DNA of 64,000 nt, from assembly GCA_024231855.1 (NCBI GenBank), contig JAAEQD010000243.1, forward strand, positions 62,001 through 126,000, in the 5' to 3' direction. Made by a program: the position numbers and the translations under genes. The stretch's first letter is position 1; each line of letters opens with the position of its first letter. This DNA comes from Candidatus Zixiibacteriota bacterium (GTDB lineage Bacteria; Zixibacteria; MSB-5A5; UBA10806; 4484-95). The notes below the pieces were generated by a model. That model saw only the letters and a program-made list of their open reading frames with translations. It did not search any database and was not told where the DNA came from. Positions 17,499-28,074 of the stretch are shown in pieces.

Positions 17499-18250
17499 AA
17501 AAGACAGTATTCTCAATGTTGATTCTGCTATTTATCGTTGGCTGTACATCCGAACAGAAAACCGGTCTGGAACGGGTCAAATCCACCGGGGTTATGCTAG
17601 TTGGCACCGATGCCACATATCCGCCGTTTGAATTCAACGACGATGAATCAGGCGATTTGGTCGGTTTCGATATAGATTTGATGACGGCAATTTGTAAAGA
17701 ATTGAAACTGAAGCCTGAATTCATTGTAGTGCCTTTCGGGGGGATTATCCCCGGCTTGCGATCGAACAAATACGATTGTATTATCTCGGCGATGACTATT
17801 ACTGAAGATCGTCGCCAGGCGGTAAATTTCACGCGGCCTTATTACGATGCGGGGCAGACAATCGCCGTCCCTCTGGATAATACTGTTATTCAATCAATCG
17901 ATGATCTAAAAGGTAAGAAAATTGGGACTCAACTCGGTACTACCGGTGAAATCATGGCCAAGACAATCGAAGACGCCGATGTAATCAGTTTCCCAAATAT
18001 CGGGGCGGCCTTTATCGACATGGAAAACGGCAATATTGACGCCGTCTTGAATGACGCCCCAACCAGCAGCCGCGCTATAAAAGTACGAGGAACGGCCAAG
18101 ATCGTCGGGCCGCTTTTATCCGAGGAACAATATGGTATCGCCGTAGATCAATCAAATATCGTACTTCTTGAGGTAATTAATAAAGCCTTGGAAAAACTAA
18201 TATCTGAAGGGATCGTTGATTCCCTGAAAAGCCATTGGGTGGGAGGTTGA
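17495..18250 (+). CDS. Amino-acid ABC transporter substrate-binding lipoprotein
   Basis: 251 residues. The signal peptide ends in a lipobox (FIVGC, Cys at about 16). The SBP family 3 fold is clear: GVMLVGTDATYPPFEF, LVGFDIDLMTAICKEL, DCIISAMTITEDR, and KKIGTQLGTTGE. It binds a polar amino acid, probably of the glutamine/arginine group, and hands it to the permease encoded next. First gene of an importer operon with the permease and ATPase genes. Confidence 0.9.
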   Translation: MKKTVFSMLILLFIVGCTSEQKTGLERVKSTGVMLVGTDATYPPFEFNDDESGDLVGFDIDLMTAICKELKLKPEFIVVPFGGIIPGLRSNKYDCIISAMTITEDRRQAVNFTRPYYDAGQTIAVPLDNTVIQSIDDLKGKKIGTQLGTTGEIMAKTIEDADVISFPNIGAAFIDMENGNIDAVLNDAPTSSRAIKVRGTAKIVGPLLSEEQYGIAVDQSNIVLLEVINKALEKLISEGIVDSLKSHWVGG

Positions 18251-18252
18251 GC

Positions 18253-18930
18253 TTGGAATTCATCTTCGGCCAACTTGAACTGTTCTATAAGATTTTTAAA
18301 TTTCTGCTGCCGGCTATTCCCGCCACCATAAAAATAACCTTATTGAGCTTCTTGTTCGCCTCGACATTGGGGCTTTTAACGGCAATAGCCCGGCTGAACA
18401 AACATAGATCAATCAATTTACCGGCCAGGATCTATATCGATGTCGTTCGCGGCGTACCGCTTCTGGTGCAGATTTTCTTTATCTATTTCGGCCTGGGCAA
18501 AATATTGAATCTCGATCGTTTCATTGCCGGCGTGGTGGCGATTAGTATCTGCTATGCCGCCTATTTGGCCGAGGTATTTCGGGCCGGTATACAGGCTATT
18601 CCGAAAGGGCAAACCGAAGCGGCCCTGTCTTTAGGCATGACTCGTTTCCAGCTCTGGCGGCATATAATAATCCCTCAAACCATTCGATTGATCGCGCCGC
18701 CTCTGGTGAATGATTTTATCTCCTGCCTGAAAGACAGCTCACTGGTCTCGATAATCGGCCTTCGGGAGTTAACTCGCGCCGGCACCGAATACTATTCCCA
18801 GCATTTCGTCGATTTTCAAACCTGGCTGCTGGTGGGCCTGATTTATTTGTCGATCACGCTGAGTTTGACCCGGCTGTCATCATATTTCGAGAAAAAATAC
18901 CGCATACCCGGACTGGGGATACATCTCTGA
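18253..18930 (+). CDS. Amino-acid ABC transporter permease (HisM/GlnP type)
   Basis: About 225 residues from TTG 18253, which has GGGAGG at 18241-18246 upstream; TTG 18247 or 18235 are other options. It is a five-helix polar amino acid permease with [32 protein letters not shown], the EAA loop [20 protein letters not shown], and [13 protein letters not shown]. Forms the channel of the importer. It starts just after the stop of the binding protein gene, and its stop overlaps the ATPase start. Confidence 0.9.
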   Translation: MEFIFGQLELFYKIFKFLLPAIPATIKITLLSFLFASTLGLLTAIARLNKHRSINLPARIYIDVVRGVPLLVQIFFIYFGLGKILNLDRFIAGVVAISICYAAYLAEVFRAGIQAIPKGQTEAALSLGMTRFQLWRHIIIPQTIRLIAPPLVNDFISCLKDSSLVSIIGLRELTRAGTEYYSQHFVDFQTWLLVGLIYLSITLSLTRLSSYFEKKYRIPGLGIHL

Positions 18931-19661
18931 TGGCGATAATTTCCGCGCTCGATATCATAAAAAGATTCAACGGCAATCCGGCTCTCGATGGCGTTTCATT
19001 GGATATAGACAGTAGTGAGGTTGTGGTCATAATCGGGCCATCCGGCTCCGGCAAATCAACTCTTCTAAGATGTATCAACGCGCTTGAACCGATCGACTCC
19101 GGTAAAATTACTGTTGACGATATCGTAATCGATTCCCATCGACAACGAGCGCATGAAGCCAGGTTGAAAGTCGGTATGGTGTTTCAACAGTTCGAACTAT
19201 TCGTACATCTTAATGTTATGCAAAACCTGGTTCTGGCGCCGAAAATTGTCAGCCGGATAGGCGGGGCAGAAGCGGAAAAGACCGCCCGGCTCTACCTGGA
19301 TAAAGTAGGTTTAGCGCATAAAACCGAATCTTATCCGAGTGAACTCTCCGGCGGCGAAAAACAGCGGGCGGCAATTGCCCGGGCTCTCTGTATGAATCCA
19401 CGAATAATGCTATTCGATGAGCCGACGTCGGCATTGGACCCGGAGATGATCGGTGAAGTACTGGAAGTTATGAGGCAACTGGCTAAAGAAGGCATGACTA
19501 TGATGATTGTCACTCATGAAATCGGCTTCGCCAGGGAGGTCTCCGATAGAATTATATTTATGGACAAAGGCAAAATAGTCGAGCAGGGGCCAACCGATGA
19601 GCTTCTCGATAGCGCCAAACATCCCAGAACAGCTAAATTCTTAAGCAAGGTATTGAAATGA
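18930..19661 (+). CDS. Amino-acid ABC transporter ATP-binding protein (GlnQ type)
   Basis: 243 residues. Walker A is GPSGSGKST, the signature [16 protein letters not shown], Walker [14 protein letters not shown], and the switch His is in [11 protein letters not shown]. The composition is that of the GlnQ/HisP family. Powers the amino-acid importer encoded by the two preceding genes. Start and stop overlap with neighbours (TGATG upstream, ATGA downstream). Confidence 0.93.
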   Translation: MAIISALDIIKRFNGNPALDGVSLDIDSSEVVVIIGPSGSGKSTLLRCINALEPIDSGKITVDDIVIDSHRQRAHEARLKVGMVFQQFELFVHLNVMQNLVLAPKIVSRIGGAEAEKTARLYLDKVGLAHKTESYPSELSGGEKQRAAIARALCMNPRIMLFDEPTSALDPEMIGEVLEVMRQLAKEGMTMMIVTHEIGFAREVSDRIIFMDKGKIVEQGPTDELLDSAKHPRTAKFLSKVLK

Positions 19662-22600
19662 AGAAAGCAGCTTTGATTTTACTTCTGTGTTTGACAAGTA
19701 TAGTATACGGCGATGAGTATTTTCAGCAGAAGGTCGATTATAAAATCACCGCCGAACTGATACCATCCGAGGCATCATTAAAGGGCTCGGAACTGGTCAC
19801 GTATTATAACAATTCACCCAATACCCTGGATAGGATATATTTTTACCTGTATCTGAATGCCTTCAAGCCCGGCTCTAACCTCGATTTGGAAAGCCAACGT
19901 TATGGCCGGTTCCGGCTGGCCGAAATGCCGGCGGAGTTTTGGGGTGAGATGATAATTGAGAAAATCGCTTATGCCGGGATCGAATTCGATGACTACAAAA
20001 TCGATGATACAATAATGGAGTTTATGCTGCCTCAGGAATTGGCGCCGGGCGATTCGATATCGCTGTACCTTGAATATACCATGCGAATCCCGCCTCAGGG
20101 TTATCGCATGGGAAGGATCGGCGATCATTATGATATAGCGCAATGGTTTCCCAAGGTAGCGGTTTATGATCAATACGGCTGGCATCTGAGCCAGTATCAA
20201 AATATGAGCGAGTTTTATTCCGATTTCGGCGATTATGATATACGAATTACAGCTCCTGACAATTTTTTAATCGCCCATTGCGGCGAGCTTCTCAACGAAA
20301 AGGAAATATATGGCGCCAATTTGCCTGTGCCGCCGAATGATTCTATTATAGTCGATCTTCTCAGCCTGGTCGAAGCCGAGGTGGATACCGATGTTGATCG
20401 TACAGTCATGCGGTTTGTTCCTCAACCGGATAGCCTGAATGGCACTACCGATGAGGTAACCGGCATTCTCATGGAAGTCGAACCGACGCTGCCCGCTGAT
20501 ACTTTCATTGAAGGCGAAATGTCCGATGAACCTTTTATCGATCTGTTTGATCGGATTCTTCTCGATTTGCCTTTCGATGGATTAACCGATTACTCGAATT
20601 CGCCGGATACGAAGACATGGATTTTTAGTTCAGACGACGTTCACGATTTCGCTTTCTCCGCCGATCCGCATTTCATCGTCGATCGAACGACGGCAAACGG
20701 TGTCATTGTCGATTGCTATTATAAAAAAGCTTATGCCGATAACTGGAGTATCCGCGCCATAGTTGCCGCCAGGGACGCTTTGAATTATTTCAGCCGGTTG
20801 GTCGGATCATATCCATATAAACATTACTCCCTTGTTGGCGGCAGTATTTATGGTGGCATGGAATATCCCACTCTTTCCCTCGTTAATATGCGTTATGGAC
20901 AGAGTATTGAAAATCATGGCTTTGAAAAGATAATCGCGCATGAAATCGCTCATGCCTGGTTTTATGGTATGATCGCCTCCAACCAGGCTGAACAGTCATT
21001 TATTGATGAGGGTTTTGCTACTTTTATCACCTGCCTGTTCATTGAACAAAAATTCGGTCGATATGAAAACCTTTATAATTATAGAAGCGAGCTGAAGAAA
21101 AGACTCATGCCCGGTGAGAACTGTCGAAATAGGCAGCTTTTGTATTATATCAACTCTATCACCAATGGTGTGGATGAGAAGCTCGATACGCCGGTGAATA
21201 AACTGATGACGCGGGATGCTTTCCATACCGGTTCTTATGATAAAGCATCTACTATATTATTCCACCTTCAGTATGTCATGGGAGATCAGAAATTTCTGCG
21301 CTTTTTACGCGAAATTTACAAACGTTGGCGTTTTAGCCATCCGTATCTAAACGATATCGAGCGATTGGCCACGAAAATTCATGGGCGAAGTTTGCGGTAT
21401 TTCTTCGATCAGTGGTATCAGACGAAATGGTATCTTGACTATAGCCTCGATGGAGTCAAAGCAAAGCTTGTGGTGAGAGATGGAATCAACTGGTATGAAA
21501 CCGATATGAAACTATCCAGGCATGGGAGATGTATATCGCCTTTAGACCTGGTCGTATCATATGATAACGGCGAATCCGAAACGATCAGGATAAACGAAAC
21601 GACCTGGGCTGATGGACTGGATCGCTATTCTCATAGTGTTTATCTGCCATTGAAACCGGTTCGCGTTGAATTAAATCCCGATGGCCGGATTCCTGATATT
21701 AACAGAGTGAACAATAATTGGAGATGGCCCAAATTCAGATTCCAGATTGATACTCCACGATTACTTTTCGGGGACGCCTATATTCAGCATTATACCGAAA
21801 GCTATACGCTGGCTCATCGTCCGGGAATCTGGTATAACGAAATCGATGGTGTAAAACTTGGGTATAGCCTAAAGGGTTCGTACCTTGGATTACGCCGTAA
21901 TCTCGATTTAAAGCTGTCAATTGGGACTCTCAACGGTCGAATAGGTTACGATATTAAATATGATAATCTGCTTTCGTTTGATCATCCCGGCTTCAAATAT
22001 AGGCTGGCATCTTTTGAACGCGATGGACGTGGTCATCAAAGCCTGGAGATTGACTATCAGACTCCCGGCAATCCTTCTGTTTCATCGGTAGAGGGATCAT
22101 TGGCCTTGAAAAGGCAGTATCTTTACGATGATGATTATTTATCGTTCCCTCAGCACTGGCAACCCGGTAATATCAACAGCCTGAATCTGGTATTTCAATA
22201 TATGAAAAACGGGCGTGACATAGACCATCTGTGGACCGCTGATATAATGACATCCGCGCCCGGTTCGGAATTCAGGTTTTCACGCTTGTCGTTTTCCTGG
22301 TCCGGCGGCACGATGGCGTCCCCCAACGGCAAACTGAATCTTGATATAGCAGGCGGATTATCGGAAGGCGATGTGCCCTCACAGTATCGATTCTACCTGG
22401 CTGAAGCATCCCCTTATAAGTATTTCGATAATAAATGGTATTCATCGAGGGGTACATTACCGGGCCAATTGAAGAGAGATCATAATTTGTTTTTAGGCGA
22501 TGGCTTGGCGATGCCGGGCTATCTGTTTATGGATAAATCAGGGCTAAAACAAATTGGCGGCAGAATACAGTTTGAGTTCATCGATCTGGCCGGGCTATTC

Positions 22601-22870
22601 GAATTACCCGATAATTTCCTAACCGATGAATTTTCGAAGATCAGGTTTAGAACATACATCACCCATGCCGCCGTCTGGGACGACCCCGGATTGGTTAACG
22701 GGGCGGAATTCCTGACCGAAGCGGGACTCTGGTTATCATATGGAATCCCATTCTGGAACAGATTGTTCGGCGATGAGAAACTGCATCTGTTTTTTCCTTT
22801 CGTATTATCTGATCCGGAAAATGACGAAAGTAGTTTCAAATTTCGCTGGGCAATCAGCATATCCAGATAA
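19658..22870 (+). CDS. M1-family metallopeptidase with barrel-like C-terminal half
   Basis: 1070 residues with a signal peptide (1-18). The M1 catalytic region is clear: GGMEY in place of GAMEN, and HEIAH at 428-432 followed by Glu451 (FIDEGFATF), giving the family spacing HExxH-x18-E. The peptidase part ends near 620. The remaining 400 or so residues are strand-rich, with many Tyr, Arg and Gly ([20 protein letters not shown]), and end in [11 protein letters not shown], similar to the closing strand of an outer-membrane barrel. This suggests a surface- or periplasm-facing peptidase tethered to the outer membrane. It overlaps the ABC ATPase gene by 4 bases, so it could supply peptides or amino acids to the importer. 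Confidence 0.85.
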   Translation: MKKAALILLLCLTSIVYGDEYFQQKVDYKITAELIPSEASLKGSELVTYYNNSPNTLDRIYFYLYLNAFKPGSNLDLESQRYGRFRLAEMPAEFWGEMIIEKIAYAGIEFDDYKIDDTIMEFMLPQELAPGDSISLYLEYTMRIPPQGYRMGRIGDHYDIAQWFPKVAVYDQYGWHLSQYQNMSEFYSDFGDYDIRITAPDNFLIAHCGELLNEKEIYGANLPVPPNDSIIVDLLSLVEAEVDTDVDRTVMRFVPQPDSLNGTTDEVTGILMEVEPTLPADTFIEGEMSDEPFIDLFDRILLDLPFDGLTDYSNSPDTKTWIFSSDDVHDFAFSADPHFIVDRTTANGVIVDCYYKKAYADNWSIRAIVAARDALNYFSRLVGSYPYKHYSLVGGSIYGGMEYPTLSLVNMRYGQSIENHGFEKIIAHEIAHAWFYGMIASNQAEQSFIDEGFATFITCLFIEQKFGRYENLYNYRSELKKRLMPGENCRNRQLLYYINSITNGVDEKLDTPVNKLMTRDAFHTGSYDKASTILFHLQYVMGDQKFLRFLREIYKRWRFSHPYLNDIERLATKIHGRSLRYFFDQWYQTKWYLDYSLDGVKAKLVVRDGINWYETDMKLSRHGRCISPLDLVVSYDNGESETIRINETTWADGLDRYSHSVYLPLKPVRVELNPDGRIPDINRVNNNWRWPKFRFQIDTPRLLFGDAYIQHYTESYTLAHRPGIWYNEIDGVKLGYSLKGSYLGLRRNLDLKLSIGTLNGRIGYDIKYDNLLSFDHPGFKYRLASFERDGRGHQSLEIDYQTPGNPSVSSVEGSLALKRQYLYDDDYLSFPQHWQPGNINSLNLVFQYMKNGRDIDHLWTADIMTSAPGSEFRFSRLSFSWSGGTMASPNGKLNLDIAGGLSEGDVPSQYRFYLAEASPYKYFDNKWYSSRGTLPGQLKRDHNLFLGDGLAMPGYLFMDKSGLKQIGGRIQFEFIDLAGLFELPDNFLTDEFSKIRFRTYITHAAVWDDPGLVNGAEFLTEAGLWLSYGIPFWNRLFGDEKLHLFFPFVLSDPENDESSFKFRWAISISR

Positions 22871-22939
22871 TCTTACTATTATGTGGAACTTGTTGCGCTA
22901 TAAATATATTAATATTGTCGTTTCAGCTAATTGCGCGGC

Positions 22940-22968
22940 TTGACTAAATCCAGAAGATATGCTACAAT
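22940..22968 (+). promoter_or_regulatory. Sigma-70 promoter of lysS
   Basis: TTGACT (22940-22945), 17-base spacer, TACAAT (22963-22968): close to consensus, 24 bases before the TTG start. Confidence 0.8.
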
Positions 22969-22991
22969 TAGCTTCTTAAATTGGAGGAAAT

Positions 22992-24461
22992 TTGGAAAAT
23001 AAACCCGAATATTTACAGCATCGTCTGGATAAGCTTAAAGCGCTTAAAGAACAGAGTATAAATCCGTATCCCTATAGGTTTGACAAAACGCATGGCTCTA
23101 CTGAAATTCTGGATAATTACAATAGGCTTTCCGAGGACGAATCGATAGTTAGCTTTGCCGGCCGCGTAGTAAGTCTTCGAGGACATGGCAAAACGTTGTT
23201 CGCGCATCTGGTGGATAATGATGGCAAACTGCAGATTTATGCCCGCAAAGACGATATGGGCGAGAGTTTTAAGCTGTTTAAAAAGCTCGATATCGGCGAT
23301 TTCCTGGGAGTGGAAGGAACGGTTTTTACAACCAAGACCGGCGAGATAACGATCAAAGCCAAAACAGTCACGATATTATCAAAATCGCTTCGACCGCTGC
23401 CTGAAAAATGGCATGGTCTGCAAGATAAAGAACTTCGCTACCGACATCGCTATCTCGATCTAATCGCCAATCCCGAGGTTAAGGAGTTGTTTGTCAAACG
23501 GGCGATAATAACGAGGGAAATCCGCAATTTTTTGGATTCGCGAGACTTCCTTGAAGTTGAAACTCCCGTGCTGCAGCCTATATACGGCGGCGCCGCCGCC
23601 CGGCCATTCGTTACTCATCACAACGCTCTTGATTTTGACCTATATCTGAGAATCGCCGATGAGTTGTACCTCAGAAGGTTGTTAATGGGCGGCTATGAGA
23701 AGGTATATGAGATGGCCAAGGATTTCCGTAACGAAGGTATGGATAAAACCCACAATCCCGAATTCACGATGCTGGAATTCTATTGGGCTTACGCCGATTA
23801 TAATGATTTGATGGACATGCTCGAGGAGATGTATCGTTACCTGGCCCAAACAGTCGTCGGATCGCTCGAACTGAATTTTGGCGAGCACACGATAGATCTT
23901 AGCAAACCTTTCGCCAGGATACCGTATTTCCAAGGTATTAATGAAGCCTGCGGTCAGGATGTTTGCGACATGACCGAATCCGAACTTAAGAAGCTGGCCG
24001 AAAAATTCGATATCGATACGTCAAAAATGAAAGGGAGAGGCGACTATTTCGACGCCTTCTTCGAACATTTCGTCGAGCCGAAATTGATCCAGCCGACTTT
24101 TCTGAAGGATTTCCCGATAGAGATTTCGCCTTTGGCTAAAGTCCACCGTGACGATCCTCGCCTGGCCGAACGGTTTGAGCTGTTTATTGCCGGTTTCGAG
24201 TTCGGCAACGCGTTCTCGGAATTGAACGATCCCCTTGATCAACGAGCCCGCATGGAACAGCAGGCGACTTTAATCGATCGCGGCCACGAGGAAGCTCATC
24301 CGGTGGATGAGGATTTTATATTCGCCCTCGAACATGGCATGCCGCCCACGGCCGGTTACGGGATCGGCGTTGATCGCATAGTCATGTTGATGACGAATTC
24401 TCAGACGATCCGGGATATTATCTTTTTCCCGACCATGAAACCCGAAGATCAGGATGGTTAA
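22992..24461 (+). CDS. lysS: Lysyl-tRNA synthetase, class II
   Basis: 489 residues, normal for LysS. TTG 22992 follows GGAGGAAA directly. The OB-fold anticodon-binding domain occupies about 50-150 (VSFAGRVVSLRGHGK). Class II motifs follow: motif 2 in FRNEGMDKTHNPEFTMLEF and motif 3 in GYGIGVDRIVMLM. It charges tRNA-Lys. The next gene begins at the base after the stop codon, linking it to the Lol transporter genes, an arrangement probably driven by co-transcription alone. Confidence 0.96.
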   Translation: MENKPEYLQHRLDKLKALKEQSINPYPYRFDKTHGSTEILDNYNRLSEDESIVSFAGRVVSLRGHGKTLFAHLVDNDGKLQIYARKDDMGESFKLFKKLDIGDFLGVEGTVFTTKTGEITIKAKTVTILSKSLRPLPEKWHGLQDKELRYRHRYLDLIANPEVKELFVKRAIITREIRNFLDSRDFLEVETPVLQPIYGGAAARPFVTHHNALDFDLYLRIADELYLRRLLMGGYEKVYEMAKDFRNEGMDKTHNPEFTMLEFYWAYADYNDLMDMLEEMYRYLAQTVVGSLELNFGEHTIDLSKPFARIPYFQGINEACGQDVCDMTESELKKLAEKFDIDTSKMKGRGDYFDAFFEHFVEPKLIQPTFLKDFPIEISPLAKVHRDDPRLAERFELFIAGFEFGNAFSELNDPLDQRARMEQQATLIDRGHEEAHPVDEDFIFALEHGMPPTAGYGIGVDRIVMLMTNSQTIRDIIFFPTMKPEDQDG

Positions 24462-25691
24462 ATGTCGTTAGAGTATGATATCGCGAAAAGATATATGCGA
24501 TCTCGCTATCGCTATAGCATCGTATCTATCATTACTCTTATCTCTATTCTTGGCGTGATAATCGGTACCGCGGCATTAGTAGTAGTACTTTCGGTAATGA
24601 ACGGTTTCGAATCGGAAATCAGATCGAGAATTATCGGCACCGGTTCGGATATTATAGTCACTCATGTGACCGGCGACCTTATTCACGATTGGCAGCAATT
24701 GGCCGATACCGTCGGTTCGGTCGATGGCGTAGTCGCGGTGGCGCCGGTGGTTCAGAGCAAGTGCGCTATTGCCAGCAAGATCGAATCCGATGGGATTGTG
24801 GTCAGAGGCATTGTACCTGAACTCGAAGCCGGGGTGTCACGAATTGATGAGTATTTATTAACCGACGAAGCAACATTTAACACCGGCGATACTGCTTCGG
24901 TCGGTGTCTGGCTTGGAGTAAATATAGCCGACAGGCTGGGTGTAGGACTAAACGATAAGATTAAACTTTTTTCTTTAAGTGAAGCAGTCACCAGTCTTAC
25001 CGGATTTATTCCAAAAGCATTGCCTTGCCGGGTAGCGGGCGTTTTTGAAACCGGGATGTATGAATACGACGCTAACCTGGCCTATTTGCCCCTGGCGGAC
25101 GCGCAAAAACTATTCAATTTCGATGACGCGATTACAAATCTATCGATAAAAACCGTTGATTTATATCAGGCGGATAAGATCGCGGTGGCAATCGATAGAG
25201 TTATCGGGTATCGTTATTATTCAACCGATTGGAAAATATTGAATCGGAATATATTCTCCTGGATGGAACTTGAGAAATGGGCCAGTTTCATTACTCTGTC
25301 ATTGATTATTGCCGTGGCGGCGTTTAACATTATTTCATCATTAATTATGGTGGTGTTGGAGAAGAAAAAGGATATCGGTGTCTTGATGTCTTTAGGTATG
25401 TCCGCGACCAGAATAAAAAAGGTTTTCATCTTGCAGGGCGTCACTATTGGCGGATTTGGATGCATCGGCGGCTGTTTATTGGGTTTTATTCTATGCTATA
25501 TTCAGTTAAAATTCGGCATCATTTCACTGCCTGAGGAGTATTATTTTATAAAGGCCTTGCCGGTTAAAATGCAAATATTGGACTTTATTAGCGTCGCGTT
25601 TGCCGCGTTTATGCTCTCATTTCTGGCAACTATTTATCCGGCGACCAGGGCATCGAACCTTAATCCGGTCGAGGCAATAAAATATGAATAA
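24462..25691 (+). CDS. LolC/LolE-family lipoprotein-releasing ABC permease
   Basis: 409 residues with four membrane helices: one N-terminal (about 20-45) and three C-terminal (about 275-300, 320-345, 375-395). A large periplasmic MacB-like domain lies between. The start MSLEYDIAKRYMRSRYR is typical for LolC/E and the end is NPVEAIKYE. With LolD it extracts lipoproteins from the inner membrane for delivery to the outer membrane. A single LolC/E-type gene rather than a C and E pair suggests a homodimer (LolF-like). Confidence 0.88.
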   Translation: MSLEYDIAKRYMRSRYRYSIVSIITLISILGVIIGTAALVVVLSVMNGFESEIRSRIIGTGSDIIVTHVTGDLIHDWQQLADTVGSVDGVVAVAPVVQSKCAIASKIESDGIVVRGIVPELEAGVSRIDEYLLTDEATFNTGDTASVGVWLGVNIADRLGVGLNDKIKLFSLSEAVTSLTGFIPKALPCRVAGVFETGMYEYDANLAYLPLADAQKLFNFDDAITNLSIKTVDLYQADKIAVAIDRVIGYRYYSTDWKILNRNIFSWMELEKWASFITLSLIIAVAAFNIISSLIMVVLEKKKDIGVLMSLGMSATRIKKVFILQGVTIGGFGCIGGCLLGFILCYIQLKFGIISLPEEYYFIKALPVKMQILDFISVAFAAFMLSFLATIYPATRASNLNPVEAIKYE

Positions 25692-25703
25692 AGATAGGCT
25701 GAA

Positions 25704-26405
25704 GTGACAATGAAGATTCAGAAAAACATACTATCTGCCGAAAATATCATAAAAAGGTATGTTTCAGAGGGAGAAGTTCTGGAAGTATTAAAAGGGGCAA
25801 GTCTTTCTCTTCAAGCTGGAGATATGGCGGTTTTATTGGGTGACTCAGGAACAGGCAAATCAACTTTTCTGCATATACTAGGCTCTCTGGATAAGCCCGA
25901 ATCCGGGCAAGTTTTATATCACGGAGTAGATGTTACAGGACTAATGAGTTCCGAATTGTCGGAATTCCGTAATAAAAAAGTTGGATTTGTCCATCAATTC
26001 CATCATTTGCTGCCTGAATTTACTGCGCTTGAAAATGTAATGATGCCGGGCTTAATCGACGGTCAAACGAGAAAAGAGGCCAGGCTGAGAGGTTCGGAGA
26101 TTTTGGCTGAGGTTGGTCTGTCCGGTCGAGCCAAACACTATCCAAGACAACTTTCCGGCGGCGAAGCTCAAAGGGTTGCAATAGCCCGGGCTTTATTTAA
26201 TAAACCGGAAGTAATATATGCCGATGAACCTACTGGGAACCTGGATATGAAGAATGGCGATATTTTGATGGAATTATTCGAAAAGCTTAATTCGGAACTT
26301 AATCAAACTTTCCTGATCGCCACTCATAATCCAAGATTAAATGAGAGGATAGCAAAACGGTTTTTGATCGAAGATGGGGTTATTGAATCTCTTACAAGGA
26401 GTTAG
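25704..26405 (+). CDS. lolD: Lipoprotein-releasing ABC transporter ATP-binding protein
   Basis: 233 residues from GTG 25704, with ATG 25710 the likely alternative. Walker A GDSGTGKST, signature QLSGGEAQRVAIARAL, Walker B VIYADEPTGNLD, and switch ATHNPRL. The MacB/LolD family hallmark EFRNKKVGFVHQFHHLLPEF is present. It sits 12 bases after the permease gene, consistent with a LolCD-type complex. Confidence 0.88.
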   Translation: MTMKIQKNILSAENIIKRYVSEGEVLEVLKGASLSLQAGDMAVLLGDSGTGKSTFLHILGSLDKPESGQVLYHGVDVTGLMSSELSEFRNKKVGFVHQFHHLLPEFTALENVMMPGLIDGQTRKEARLRGSEILAEVGLSGRAKHYPRQLSGGEAQRVAIARALFNKPEVIYADEPTGNLDMKNGDILMELFEKLNSELNQTFLIATHNPRLNERIAKRFLIEDGVIESLTRS

Positions 26406-26470
26406 CTCTGTTGTTTAGGATAAATAAGGAACAGTTGGCAAGGATTTATTGTTTTCGATAATAGAGGTGT

Positions 26471-27004
26471 ATGATGTTATGCCAGGATTGTAATAAAAAG
26501 GAAGCTAATATTCATCTGACTCAGATTGTGAATAATGAGAAGGTGGTATTAAACTTATGCAAAGATTGCGCTGAAAAGAGGGGTTTTCATTCTCCGTTTG
26601 AACAGATGCCATTTCCCTTGGCTGAAATCGTTTCCGGCATGGTCGGTCCGGCCAAAACTCAGAAAAAGGGAAAAAGGAGCACGGAAGATAAGCCGGATAT
26701 CAAATGTCCTTCTTGCGGTTTGACTTTTTCCGAATTCGGCCAGGTGGGTCGATTGGGTTGCTCCGAATGTTATAGAGCGTTCCGATCCGAGCTGACTAAC
26801 CTGCTTAGGCGCATTCATGGTTCGGCGGAGCATCGAGGCCATGTAGCCGAATCGCCGACTGAAGACCTCAAAGAATTTCGGGAAGATAAACGTCTCCGGG
26901 ATGAATTGCAGCAAGCGATCGAAGATGAGGATTTTGAGATGGCGGCCGAATTGAGGGATCGAATCAAAGAGTTATCTTTGAAAGCGAAGGGAGAAGTAAA
27001 TTGA
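26471..27004 (+). CDS. mcsA: McsA-like zinc protein, activator of arginine kinase
   Basis: 177 residues; ATG 26474 is an equally possible start. It has two zinc-binding Cys sets, CQDCNKKEANIHLT with LCKDCAEKRG, and CPSCGLTFSEF with LGCSECYRAF. A C-terminal UVR motif LQQAIEDEDFEMAAELRDRI is present. McsA stimulates the McsB protein arginine kinase and helps deliver substrates to ClpC. It is followed by mcsB (4-base overlap) and clpC. The ctsR repressor gene that normally heads this operon in Firmicutes is missing. Confidence 0.9.
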   Translation: MMLCQDCNKKEANIHLTQIVNNEKVVLNLCKDCAEKRGFHSPFEQMPFPLAEIVSGMVGPAKTQKKGKRSTEDKPDIKCPSCGLTFSEFGQVGRLGCSECYRAFRSELTNLLRRIHGSAEHRGHVAESPTEDLKEFREDKRLRDELQQAIEDEDFEMAAELRDRIKELSLKAKGEVN

Positions 27005-28050
27005 TGTTTGAAGACATGGCGAAAAGATCGGCGACATGGATAACCGGGGATGGCCCCGAATCGGAAATCGTCCTGTCATCGAGGATTCGATTTGCCCGCA
27101 ATATTGCCGATTTTAAGTTTCCTCCATCCGCTGATACCGACACTCGCGATAAAATTATCGAATTTGTTAAAGGCTCGTTCCAATCGGCGGATTTGCTGAA
27201 TGAGGGTGAGTTCTTTCTGTCTTCGGATATCAATTCACTCGATCAGAGCTTCCTGGTCGAGCGGCATTTGATTTCCCCCGAATTCATGAAAGGTGGTACC
27301 GGCAGAGGTGTATTCATCGATAATTCCGAAAACCTATCTATAATGGTCAACGAGGAAGATCACCTTCGCCTTCAAGCTATTTCAGCCGGCCTGTCAATGA
27401 ATGAATGCTGGGAGATGGCTAATGAGATAGATACCAGGCTCGCCAAAAAGATGGATTTTGCTTATGACGACAAATTCGGCCATCTGACATCCTGCCCGAC
27501 TAATGTCGGCACAGGTTTGCGAGCCTCGATTCTGATACATTTACCCGGCCTGGTTCTGACTCGAGAAATCGATAATGTGATCAGTCGAATTTCCAAAGTT
27601 GGATTGGTCGTAAGAGGTTTTTACGGCGAAGGCACTGATGTTTTAGGCAATTTGTTTCAGATTTCCAATCAGACGACCCTGGGACGTTCAGAGGAAGAGA
27701 TTATCGATTCTTTGGCCAAGGTCACCCAACAGATAATAGAATACGAATTAAAATCGCAGGAAACTTTAATGCAGGATGCCGCCGATCAGATCGAAGATAA
27801 GGTCTGGCGTTCCTATGGTATACTCAAGCATGCCCGGGTTTTAAATTCGGGTGAGGTTATGAATTTACTATCGGCTTTGCGGCTTGGGGTATCTCTCAAG
27901 CTTATCGACAAGGTTTCACTGGATCAAATAAATGAGCTTTTAATCGTTACTCAACCGGCCCATCTCCAGAAGTATTATGAGAAAGAAATGGATAACAACG
28001 AGCGGGACATGATCAGGGCGGGACTTGTCCGAGAACGCCTAAGTAAATAA
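27004..28050 (+). CDS. mcsB: Protein arginine kinase McsB
   Basis: 348 residues from ATG 27004 (TTG 27001 also possible). Phosphagen-kinase fold: VLSSRIRFARNI, then GGTGRGVFIDNSENLSIMVN, then LTSCPTNVGTGLRASILIHLP with the conserved Cys, and RGFYGEGTDVLGNLFQISN. It transfers phosphate to arginine side chains to mark proteins for ClpC. It is encoded with its activator and its unfoldase, an entire phospho-arginine degradation module. Confidence 0.93.
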   Translation: MFEDMAKRSATWITGDGPESEIVLSSRIRFARNIADFKFPPSADTDTRDKIIEFVKGSFQSADLLNEGEFFLSSDINSLDQSFLVERHLISPEFMKGGTGRGVFIDNSENLSIMVNEEDHLRLQAISAGLSMNECWEMANEIDTRLAKKMDFAYDDKFGHLTSCPTNVGTGLRASILIHLPGLVLTREIDNVISRISKVGLVVRGFYGEGTDVLGNLFQISNQTTLGRSEEEIIDSLAKVTQQIIEYELKSQETLMQDAADQIEDKVWRSYGILKHARVLNSGEVMNLLSALRLGVSLKLIDKVSLDQINELLIVTQPAHLQKYYEKEMDNNERDMIRAGLVRERLSK

Positions 28051-28074
28051 ATTTAGTTTTCGGGAGATAATCAA

